In this document: positions 22,834 to 28,963 of the stretch, in pieces
Layout: every line of letters starts with the position of its first letter
Position numbering within the stretch: position 1 is the stretch's first letter
Assembly (NCBI GenBank): GCA_036524155.1
Contig: DATDCV010000260.1
Location: forward strand, 1-28,963
Direction of reading: 5' to 3'
DNA: 28,963 nucleotides
Source of the DNA: DATDCV01 sp036524155
Lineage (GTDB): Bacteria > Verrucomicrobiota > Verrucomicrobiia > Limisphaerales > UBA8199
The notes under the pieces: model-generated
What the model was told of the DNA's origin: nothing
The model's database searches: none
The model's input: the letters and a program-made list of their open reading frames with translations, nothing else
Translations under genes and position numbers: made by a program

Positions 22834-23907
22834 ATGGCACTGCCCTTTTTAAACGGCGCCACCAGGCCAAAGGATCATCTGCTCTCGATTGACCTGGGCG
22901 GACGGACGACTAAGGCGGTCCAATTGCAGCGCAAGGGCGGCCGGTACGTGATGTCGCGCTTTGCGGTGCTGGATGCGCCTGCCAACGATCATAGTCCGTC
23001 AGCCGACCTGCTGGAGCAGCACCTGAAAGCAATCTGCCAGTCATTCGATACGAAAGCGCACTCGGTGAGCCTGGCGGTTGGAGTCCAGGATGCCATTGTG
23101 CGGCATACCGAAATGCCGCTGATGCCGGTTGCCGCCTTGCGGCACGTGCTCAAGAACAACTCGAAGAATTATCTGCAACAGGACCTGCCGGGCCACGTGT
23201 TTGACTGCTGGCTGATGGCCGGCCGGGCGGCAGCGCCGGCAGCCGAAAAATCTAAAGTCGGCAACAGCACACCCAAAGCCCGGGTGCTGGTGAGCGGAGC
23301 GCGCAAGCAGTTGGTCGAGGATATGCAAAAAGCGGTCAAGGCCGTTGGCCTGACGGCGGACCACATCGTTCCCGGCCTGATTGGGCCGGTCAACGCCTTC
23401 GAATTGGCGATGCCTGAGGTTTTTGCGCGCGATGTGGTGGCGCTGGTGGACATCGGATTCAAGAACACCACCATCTGCCTGCTGCAAGAGGGGGAGTTGA
23501 TTCTGAGCCGGGTAGTGGCGATCGGCGGCGACAAGATCACCGCCGGCCTGGCCGAAACGCTTGGGATCAGTTATGTCGAAGCCGAGGGCATCAAAGTGGG
23601 AATGCCGATGGAAGTGCAGTCCAACCTGGAGGCCCTGGTAATCCCGCTGGGGCGGGAACTGAGGGCTTCAATCGATTTCTTTGAGCATCAACAAGACAAG
23701 GCGGTGAGCCAGGTGTACCTCAGCGGCGCGAGCGCTCGTTCGGAGTTGATCGTGCAAATCCTGCAGGCGGAATTGATGGTCGAATGCAAAACGTGGAACC
23801 CGCTTGCGTTCGTCGAGCTGGCGTTGCCACCCGAGCAGGCTGCGGAAATTGACCAAGTGGGACCCCAACTCGCGGTCGCCGTCGGTGCAGCGGTTGCGGC
23901 CTTCTAA
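22834..23907 (+). CDS. pilM: type IV pilus assembly protein PilM
   Basis: A 357-residue actin-like cytoplasmic protein of the type IV pilus/type II secretion inner-membrane platform. The phosphate-1 motif is LLSIDLGGRTTKAVQL (16-31), VVALVDIGFKNTTICLL is the phosphate-2 segment, and VYLSGASARS followed by the Asn-Pro-containing segment near the C-terminus matches the adenosine-binding part. PilM binds ATP and the cytoplasmic N-terminus of PilN, and helps connect the pilus ATPases to the envelope. The start is supported by AGGAAG. The stop is 6 bases before pilN. The first gene of a five-gene block with pilN, pilO, a PilP-like gene and a secretin, which strongly supports the call. The 22619-22833 gap shows no other gene. 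Confidence 0.92.
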   Translation: MALPFLNGATRPKDHLLSIDLGGRTTKAVQLQRKGGRYVMSRFAVLDAPANDHSPSADLLEQHLKAICQSFDTKAHSVSLAVGVQDAIVRHTEMPLMPVAALRHVLKNNSKNYLQQDLPGHVFDCWLMAGRAAAPAAEKSKVGNSTPKARVLVSGARKQLVEDMQKAVKAVGLTADHIVPGLIGPVNAFELAMPEVFARDVVALVDIGFKNTTICLLQEGELILSRVVAIGGDKITAGLAETLGISYVEAEGIKVGMPMEVQSNLEALVIPLGRELRASIDFFEHQQDKAVSQVYLSGASARSELIVQILQAELMVECKTWNPLAFVELALPPEQAAEIDQVGPQLAVAVGAAVAAF

Positions 23908-23913
23908 CGATAT

Positions 23914-24582
23914 ATGCCAATTCGCATTAATCTCCTAGCGGAAGCCCAAGCCGAGGAAGAGCAGCGGCGGAAGGACCCCGTCAAGCGCGTCATCGGGATT
24001 GGGGTCATCCTCGTGCTCGTGATGCTGGCGTGGGCCAGCTCGCTCCAGCTCAAGTCGCTGATGGCGAGGTCTGAACTCGGGCGCCTTGAACGCCAGATCG
24101 CCCAGCGGACCAACGAGTTTCAGCAGGCAACCGAGAACAGCCGGCAGCTGGCGGAAGCGACCCGCAAGCTGGAATCTCTCCACCGACTGGCCTGCAACCG
24201 ACTGCTCTACGGCAGCCTGCTGGATTCGCTGCAACAAATCGCCGTTAATGACGTCCGCCTGATGCGGCTGAAGACCGAGCAAACGTATGTGATGACGGAG
24301 GCCACGAAGGCCAAAACGAACGCCACCCGTGTCATCCCCGGCAAACCCGCCACCGCGACCGAGCGGATTGTCGTGGCGCTGGACGCCAAGGACAGCGCCG
24401 TGAACCCGGGCGACCAGGTCAACAAATTCAAACAGGCCGTCATGGAGTCCGACTATTTCCAGAGCGCGCTGGGCAAGACCAACGAAGTCCGGCTAACGAG
24501 TCTTTCGCCCCCGCAAAGCACGGGCGGCAAACCGTTCGTGTTGTTTTCACTTGAATGTCGGTACCCGGAGCAGACGCGATGA
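23914..24582 (+). CDS. pilN: type IV pilus assembly protein PilN
   Basis: A 222-residue bitopic inner-membrane protein. The N-terminal INLL (residues 5-8) is the conserved PilM-binding motif of PilN. A basic stretch (RRKDPVKR) precedes the membrane helix (about 26-46), then a periplasmic coiled coil (about 48-95) and a small alpha/beta domain. PilN pairs with PilO in the periplasm to hold the assembly platform. The protein carries a longer Thr/Lys/Ala-rich insertion (about 128-148) within the periplasmic domain than typical PilN. No ribosome site is visible. Its TGA overlaps the ATG of pilO (ATGA), so the two are translationally coupled. Confidence 0.85.
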   Translation: MPIRINLLAEAQAEEEQRRKDPVKRVIGIGVILVLVMLAWASSLQLKSLMARSELGRLERQIAQRTNEFQQATENSRQLAEATRKLESLHRLACNRLLYGSLLDSLQQIAVNDVRLMRLKTEQTYVMTEATKAKTNATRVIPGKPATATERIVVALDAKDSAVNPGDQVNKFKQAVMESDYFQSALGKTNEVRLTSLSPPQSTGGKPFVLFSLECRYPEQTR

Positions 24583-25160
24583 ACAGTCTATCCAAAGAAA
24601 AACGCCAACAGCTTATCCTGGCCGTCCTGTTGACCATACTGGCGGTCACCGGATTGTGGTTGGGGCTTATCCGTTCCCAGCAGCAGAACCTCGTCAACGT
24701 GGCCAAAAAGACGGAGGCCGCCAGGAACAAGCTGCAGTTGGTGAAACAGTCGATCGAGACGGCTGACCAAACCGAGCAGCAGTTAGGCGAAGCCAGAAAA
24801 CAGCTCAACAAACACGAGGAATTGATGGCCTCGGGCGACCTGTATTCCTGGGCTATCACCACCCTGCGGACGTTCAAGCTGGGATACAAAGTGGAAATTC
24901 CGCAGTTCAGCCAGATCGATGGGCCGAAGGATGTCAACCTGCTGCCCGCGTTTCCTTACAAGCAAGTAACTTTAACGGTAGGAGGCACGACGGCGTTTCA
25001 TGAGTTCGGCCGGTTCCTCGCCGATTTCGAGAATCAATTCCCGCACATGCGTCTAATGAACCTGAGTCTCGAGCCAGCCTCCAGCCAGACCGCGGGCGAA
25101 TCCGATCGGCTCTCGTTCAAGATGGAAATCGCGGCCCTGGTCAAACCCAGCGCATCCTGA
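24579..25160 (+). CDS. pilO: type IV pilus assembly protein PilO-like
   Basis: A 193-residue bitopic membrane protein: a short basic cytoplasmic tail, one membrane helix (about 11-31), a coiled coil (about 34-78) and a periplasmic ferredoxin-like domain (about 85-190). This is the PilO/GspM-type layout. The frame is open from 24555, but ATG 24579 overlaps the pilN stop as ATGA and starts just before the basic tail, the usual arrangement. The primary sequence is weakly conserved in this family, so the call rests on topology and gene order between pilN and a PilP-like gene. The stop is 8 bases before the next gene. Confidence 0.8.
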   Translation: MNSLSKEKRQQLILAVLLTILAVTGLWLGLIRSQQQNLVNVAKKTEAARNKLQLVKQSIETADQTEQQLGEARKQLNKHEELMASGDLYSWAITTLRTFKLGYKVEIPQFSQIDGPKDVNLLPAFPYKQVTLTVGGTTAFHEFGRFLADFENQFPHMRLMNLSLEPASSQTAGESDRLSFKMEIAALVKPSAS

Positions 25161-25168
25161 GGCGAGCT

Positions 25169-25675
25169 ATGAAAGCACTATTGAGTTACTCCGCAAAATG
25201 TCTGCTGCTGGTTTCGCTGGCGCTGCTTTGGTCCGCGGACCGAACCTGGGCGGCCCAATCGAAAGGGCGCCCCGCCCCCGTCACTGTTTCAACCAACGCA
25301 GCCCGCGCCGCCACACCCGTCGAGATACCCAAATCGGTGTTTGCAGTGCCGAACAGCGCTCGGGACCTGCGCAACCCGTTCTTCCCGCAAGCTTTTGTTC
25401 AGCCGACGCCGACGCCGCAGCCGGTGCGCACCGGCCAACCGCAACCGCCGCCCAAGGTTGAGACCTCGGTGTTCGTGCTCAACGGCATCACCGCGAGCGG
25501 GCCGAAGCCCACCGCCATGATCAACAGCCACACCTTCGAAGCGGGGGAGACCGGCGAAGTCAAACTGGCCTCCGGCGCGAAAGTCCTGGTCAAGTGCGAA
25601 GAAATCCGGAACGAGTCTGTCATCATTCTGGCGGACGGACAGCGCCGCGAGTTGAAGCTCCGTTTCGGACTGTAA
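25169..25675 (+). CDS. PilP-like periplasmic assembly protein
   Basis: A 168-residue exported protein. The signal peptide (about 1-29, WAAQ near the cleavage site) contains a Cys at 11 but no lipobox, so unlike classical PilP it is probably not a lipoprotein. The Pro-rich linker (about 75-97) is preceded by DLRNPFFPQ (66-74), reminiscent of the R-x-PF motif of PilP. A C-terminal beta-rich domain follows (about 100-168: VFVLNGITASG, TAMINSHTFEAGETG, VKCEEI, VIILADGQRRELKL), like the PilP/GspC homology region that contacts the secretin N0 domain. Gene position, after pilO and before the secretin, supports a coupling role. GAGG is upstream of the ATG. Confidence 0.65.
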   Translation: MKALLSYSAKCLLLVSLALLWSADRTWAAQSKGRPAPVTVSTNAARAATPVEIPKSVFAVPNSARDLRNPFFPQAFVQPTPTPQPVRTGQPQPPPKVETSVFVLNGITASGPKPTAMINSHTFEAGETGEVKLASGAKVLVKCEEIRNESVIILADGQRRELKLRFGL

Positions 25676-26014
25676 ACGGCTTGGCCGCCCACACCGCCGC
25701 GACTGCCGCCACGCGGGGGCGGACTACGTCCACGAAGACCGTTCGGCGGCTCCTCCACACCAGCGCGGTCGTTGGGGAGTGCCTAATGCCAGTCAATGTT
25801 CACCTGCCTCCTTTTTGGCCGTCACAGGCGCTAATAGACACAGCCGGAAGGGCCATTTGTCCTGATGATGGACAATATCCGCCGCGAATGTTCATTTCGT
25901 GCACGCTTGCGAACACCCTCCAGGCCATTAGCCGGCTTGGCACCCCGGATGCTTAGAAAAACGTCAAATGAAGCAGAGCAGTTCTCTGATCAACGTCTGA
26001 ACCGCTTTAAATAA
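25676..26014. other. 339-base gap before the secretin gene
   Basis: No convincing gene fills this stretch. It contains a degenerate member of the palindrome family, GCGGAC-TAC-GTCCAC (25719-25733), and a small perfect hairpin, TTGTCC-N7-GGACAA (25857-25875). A ten-codon ORF (25968-26000) lies 14 bases before the secretin ATG and could be a leader peptide or chance. No strong ribosome site or standard promoter is visible before the secretin gene. Confidence 0.5.
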
Positions 26015-27796
26015 ATGAAACAAAAACTGTGCATCCTCACACTCGTTGGGCTGGTCGCCTGGAGTTTTGCGGCCGTGGCTCAAGACGATCCCCCTGCTGG
26101 TGAACTCCAGTCGACAAATACCAGCGTCACCACAACCAACGACGCCGCGCCGCCCGCGTCCGACGCCAAGGAAGCGACGCCAGCGGCCGAACAACAGGAT
26201 GCGCCGGCCCAGGCCGCAGCCGACACCAACGTGGTGCTGATGGCGGCCAACGAAACGCCCGCCGTTGCCGCCCCGGTGACCACGGGCGCGACCGACACGA
26301 ACGCTCCCGCCGATCCGGGCGCCATCATTCCGTTGATCGTCATGGACGACGTGCCGCTTACGGATGCGATCAAGAACCTCGCCCGCCAGGCCGGCCTCAA
26401 TTACATCCTGGATCCGAAGGTCTCGTTTGGCCAGGTGGGGCCCGACGGCCGGGCGGTTCCGCAGCCGAGTGTTTCGATCCGCTGGGAAAACGTCACCGCG
26501 GCGCAGGCCCTGGGCGCTATGCTCGGCACCTACAATCTGCAACTGGTCGAGGATCCCAAGAGCAAGATTGCCCGGGTGACGGTCAAAGACCCCGCGGCCC
26601 CGGACCCGTTGGTCACCCGCGTAGTGCAGCTCAAATGGGCCAGCCCGACCAATATTCTGACGGCCATGAAGGAGGCGCTCGCTGCTGACAAACGCAGCAA
26701 GGTGATCGCCGACGTCCGGACCAGCCAGTTGGTGGTCCTCGCGACGGAGAAAGACATGGTGGAGATAGAGAAACTGGTGGAGAAGCTCGATCTTCAGACC
26801 AAGCAGGTGTTGATCGAAGCCCGGTTGCTGGAGACCTCGATGAATCCGAGCACCAGCAAAGGGATTGACTGGTCGGGCACCCTGGCGAACCAGCACGTCC
26901 GGTTCGGCAACAATGCCGTCAGTTCAATTCCGCCGTCCGGCGGGGGTTATGATCCGAACGGGAACTACATTCCGCCATCCGCGGGAACGCCGGGAGGCAT
27001 CCTCAGCGATCCGATGCTGCTGATGAATATGGCGGCGGGCAGCGTGTTCAACCCGGCGGGGGCGTTTCTGAACGCGGACGGCGTGAGCGCCGTGCTCTCG
27101 TTCCTCAACAAGTATGCCGAGGCCAAAGTCATCTCGACTCCGCGAACGGTAACACTGGACAATGAGACGGCGAAGATCGAAGTCACGCGAGCCTCGCCCA
27201 TCATCACGGTCACGCCTGGAACAGTTCAAGTCGCGGGTGGTTCTTCGATCCAATACACCAACCTGGGCGTCATCCTGAACGTGACGCCACGCATCTCCGC
27301 CAACGACTACATCAACCTGAAGGTCATCCCCGAAGTGTCGCGGATTTTTGACACAGTTAGAAAGACGGTGTCGGTTGGCTCCGGGCAAGGCGTCTACGAG
27401 GCGGACGAATACGATATCCGCCGGATTGAAACTCGCGTCATGATCCCGAGCGGCAACACTCTGGTCCTGGGCGGGTTGGTCCAGGACGACATCCGCACCG
27501 GCAACACTAAGGTGCCCGTGCTGGGTGATATTCCGGGCCTGGGCTACCTTTTCCGGAGCGACACCAAGGCGCGTCAGAAGTCGAATCTGCTGGTGTTCCT
27601 CACTCCGACCATCGTGCAGGACGAGGATTATCAGCCCACCAAGACCGACTTCCTGAAGAGCCCGGTGCCGACGCACGACACGCTCGAGGGCGATTGGACC
27701 TCTTGGGACACAGGCAAACCCAGGGATTGGAGCCAGCCGGAGCCGACTGACCCCAACAAATTCTCGAGCATCCCCGGAGTGACCGATCAGCAATAG
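26015..27796 (+). CDS. type IV pilus/type II secretion secretin (PilQ/GspD family)
   Basis: A 593-residue outer-membrane pore subunit. A signal peptide (1-22) is followed by a Thr/Ala/Pro/Asp-rich low-complexity linker (about 24-103). An N0/STN-like domain covers about 104-192 and one Secretin_N (N1-like) domain about 198-275. The secretin barrel domain runs about 340-537. The hallmark VPVLGDIPGLGYLFR is at residues 500-514, and NLLVFLTPTIV closes the domain. A 50-residue hydrophilic tail follows. Compared with classical PilQ it lacks recognisable AMIN domains and has fewer N-domains, so it is a short secretin. With pilM, pilN and pilO upstream it probably forms the exit pore of a pilus or secretion machine. 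A strong terminator lies 20 bases past the stop. Confidence 0.9.
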   Translation: MKQKLCILTLVGLVAWSFAAVAQDDPPAGELQSTNTSVTTTNDAAPPASDAKEATPAAEQQDAPAQAAADTNVVLMAANETPAVAAPVTTGATDTNAPADPGAIIPLIVMDDVPLTDAIKNLARQAGLNYILDPKVSFGQVGPDGRAVPQPSVSIRWENVTAAQALGAMLGTYNLQLVEDPKSKIARVTVKDPAAPDPLVTRVVQLKWASPTNILTAMKEALAADKRSKVIADVRTSQLVVLATEKDMVEIEKLVEKLDLQTKQVLIEARLLETSMNPSTSKGIDWSGTLANQHVRFGNNAVSSIPPSGGGYDPNGNYIPPSAGTPGGILSDPMLLMNMAAGSVFNPAGAFLNADGVSAVLSFLNKYAEAKVISTPRTVTLDNETAKIEVTRASPIITVTPGTVQVAGGSSIQYTNLGVILNVTPRISANDYINLKVIPEVSRIFDTVRKTVSVGSGQGVYEADEYDIRRIETRVMIPSGNTLVLGGLVQDDIRTGNTKVPVLGDIPGLGYLFRSDTKARQKSNLLVFLTPTIVQDEDYQPTKTDFLKSPVPTHDTLEGDWTSWDTGKPRDWSQPEPTDPNKFSSIPGVTDQQ

Positions 27797-27816
27797 GATT
27801 TGCGTAAGGTAATCAA

Positions 27817-27852
27817 CCACCGATCTCCCCCGGAGATCGGTGGCCTTTTTTT
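27817..27852 (+). terminator. Rho-independent terminator after the secretin
   Basis: CCACCGATCTCC (27817-27828) pairs perfectly with GGAGATCGGTGG (27832-27843) over a 3-base loop, followed after CC by seven T (27846-27852). It ends the pilM-secretin block and lies before the convergent DUF971 gene. The minus strand has no T-run, so it works in one direction. Confidence 0.93.
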
Positions 27853-27869
27853 GTACTGGGCGCGCGGGC

Positions 27870-28187
27870 TCAGGTCGGCGCGCCGTCCAGCAGGTCCGCC
27901 ACCTTGCGGAGGTAATCGAAGGAGTAGATCCCGGTGGCATGCCCGTCCGCCCAAACAGGCTGCACCGCATAGGTGCCGACGGGCACAAGCCGGCGCAACT
28001 CGAAGGCAGCCGGGGTCAACGATTGCTCCGGACCTCTGTAAAGATTGCCCATGATGTCGGCCTCGCCTTTGCAGCCGGCGCAGGGGCAGGCCCGGCGCAG
28101 GCGCTCGAGACTGATAAAACTCTCCTGACCGTCTTCCCACTTGATGGCCAGTTCGCGGCCGATCTGCTGAAGGTCGACAGGTTTCAT
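27870..28187 (-). CDS. DUF971 domain protein
   Basis: A 105-residue protein made almost entirely of a DUF971 domain (the fold found at the N-terminus of gamma-butyrobetaine hydroxylase). The signature CPCAGCKGE lies at about residues 34-42 and may bind a metal, and the GTYAVQPVWADGHATGIYSFDYLR block is typical of the family. Stand-alone DUF971 proteins are small cytoplasmic proteins sometimes found next to iron-sulphur assembly factors; their function is not established. It follows the class V aminotransferase gene by 7 bases on the same strand, so the two are likely co-transcribed. No other domain is present. Confidence 0.87.
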   Translation of the reverse strand: MKPVDLQQIGRELAIKWEDGQESFISLERLRRACPCAGCKGEADIMGNLYRGPEQSLTPAAFELRRLVPVGTYAVQPVWADGHATGIYSFDYLRKVADLLDGAPT

Positions 28188-28194
28188 GATCTGC

Positions 28195-28963
28195 TCATAA
28201 CAGCTCTATCAACCGCTGTAATTCGCGGTCGGTGTTGTAGAAATGCGGCGAAAGGCGGATGTATTTTTGCCCGCTCCGATCGGTCCTCAGGGAGGTGATG
28301 ATTTTTGCGTCCAGGAGCTTTTGATGGAGGGCGGGCAGGTCCGTGCCGGGCTTGAAAAAGGAGGTGATTCCGCTGCTGTTTTCCGGCGGAGCATCCGCGT
28401 GGAGCACGGTGTAGCCCCTGGCCTGAAGCTGAGGCGTCAACCAGGCGCGCTTGCGTAGCAATTCGCGCCCGATCGCCTCCACGCCAAGTTCAAGCAACAG
28501 TTCAAGCCCGGCGATCAGACCTACCAAACCCAGGAGGTTATGCGTGCCCGCTTCGTATCTCGCCGCACCCGGGCGCAGGACGATCTGTTCCTGCGCGACG
28601 AAATCCGGGCAGCGCACGTTGTGCCAGCCGTAGATCGGCGGGTTGAGCTTGTCCTGCAACTCCTGCCGCACGTACATCAAACCGGCGCCGCAGGGCCCCA
28701 GCAGCCACTTGTGAGCGTCTGCCGCCAGCAGGTCCACCCGCTCGGCGTTCATAGGGAAGGCGCCGAGAGTCTGGATCGCATCGAGGCAAAAGAGAATATT
28801 CCGCTGGTGCAATTGGCTGCCAATCGCCTCGTAGTCCAGGCGATATCCGCTGACAAAATGGCAGGAGGCGAGCGCCACGAGGCGGGTGTTTTCGTCCACC
28901 TGTCCCAGCACATCCCGGGGCCGGATGAGCCCGAGGCCACGAGCGTTCAGAAGGCGCACTTCG
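28195..28963 (-). CDS. class V aminotransferase-fold PLP enzyme (5' end cut by window)
   Basis: The last 255 or so residues of a fold-type I PLP enzyme; the N-terminus lies beyond base 28963. Visible features: SCHFVSGYRLDYEAI, FCLDAIQTLGAFPMN (with the Asp and Gln that contact the PLP ring) and ADAHKWLLGPCGAG with the Schiff-base Lys codon at 28710-28708. YEAGTHNLLGLVGL follows as in cysteine desulfurase/isopenicillin-epimerase-like enzymes. The C-terminal SLRTDRSGQKYIRLSPHFYNT lacks the R-x-G-x-x-C-x-x-P cysteine of SufS-type desulfurases, so a desulfurase role is doubtful. Substrate unknown. The downstream gene is DUF971, 7 bases after its stop. Confidence 0.85.
   Translation of the reverse strand, partial: EVRLLNARGLGLIRPRDVLGQVDENTRLVALASCHFVSGYRLDYEAIGSQLHQRNILFCLDAIQTLGAFPMNAERVDLLAADAHKWLLGPCGAGLMYVRQELQDKLNPPIYGWHNVRCPDFVAQEQIVLRPGAARYEAGTHNLLGLVGLIAGLELLLELGVEAIGRELLRKRAWLTPQLQARGYTVLHADAPPENSSGITSFFKPGTDLPALHQKLLDAKIITSLRTDRSGQKYIRLSPHFYNTDRELQRLIELL

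Overview
The window is GC-rich (roughly 60-65% by eye) and densely coded on both strands. It comes from a Gram-negative-type bacterium: it carries lipid A and LPS core genes, an outer-membrane beta-barrel, Wza/Wzc-type polysaccharide export genes and a secretin. The gene mix (PilM/N/O-secretin block, large KaiC-like/PPDK-N fusion, secreted GH39-like enzyme, weak or absent Shine-Dalgarno sites at many starts, dispersed GC-rich hairpin repeats) fits Verrucomicrobiota, perhaps a Pedosphaera/Limisphaera-like lineage. That assignment is inference from family knowledge; there is no rRNA or tRNA gene here to settle it.

Layout. 1-557: a GC-rich hairpin repeat and a small hemerythrin-like protein (-). 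808-4164: a tight + strand run lpxK, LpxL-type acyltransferase and WaaF-type heptosyltransferase, which builds lipid A and the inner core. 4419-5468: threonine aldolase, followed by tandem palindromes in the gap before a convergent secreted GH39-like glycosidase (-). 7152-11451: a secreted protein of unknown function, three GT2 glycosyltransferases and a MocA/MobA-like nucleotidyltransferase (+), interrupted by a 110-bp REPIN-like element. 11483-16176 (-): a polysaccharide export block read in the order beta-barrel outer-membrane protein, terminator/attenuator, Wzc-type tyrosine autokinase, Wza-type lipoprotein, FHA-like membrane protein. 16418-19877 (-): a TPR/LysM lipoprotein downstream of a KaiC-like/PPDK-N fusion. 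20202-22618 (+): threonine synthase and a LysR regulator. 22834-27796 (+): pilM, pilN, pilO, a PilP-like gene and a secretin, closed by a strong intrinsic terminator. 27870-28963 (-): a DUF971 protein behind a class V aminotransferase that runs off the window.

Much of the window serves the cell envelope: lipid A and core synthesis, further sugar transfer, export of a surface polysaccharide under a BY-kinase, and a type IV pilus or type II secretion assembly platform with its outer-membrane pore. The amino-acid genes (threonine aldolase, threonine synthase) and the nucleotidyltransferase are interspersed without an obvious link.

The most unusual material is (a) a set of intergenic hairpins built on a shared core, GCSGACT-N2-3-AGTCSGC, arranged differently at each locus (perfect inverted pairs with 26- and 30-bp arms, a 42-bp direct repeat, a loose pair), which looks like a REP/REPIN family; (b) the KaiC-like/PPDK-N protein, which has lost its Walker A lysine and lacks the phosphohistidine and PEP-binding catalytic domains; (c) an FHA-like protein without the phosphothreonine-contacting Ser, translationally coupled to the Wza gene; and (d) an intrinsic terminator whose T-run ends five bases from the Wzc start codon.
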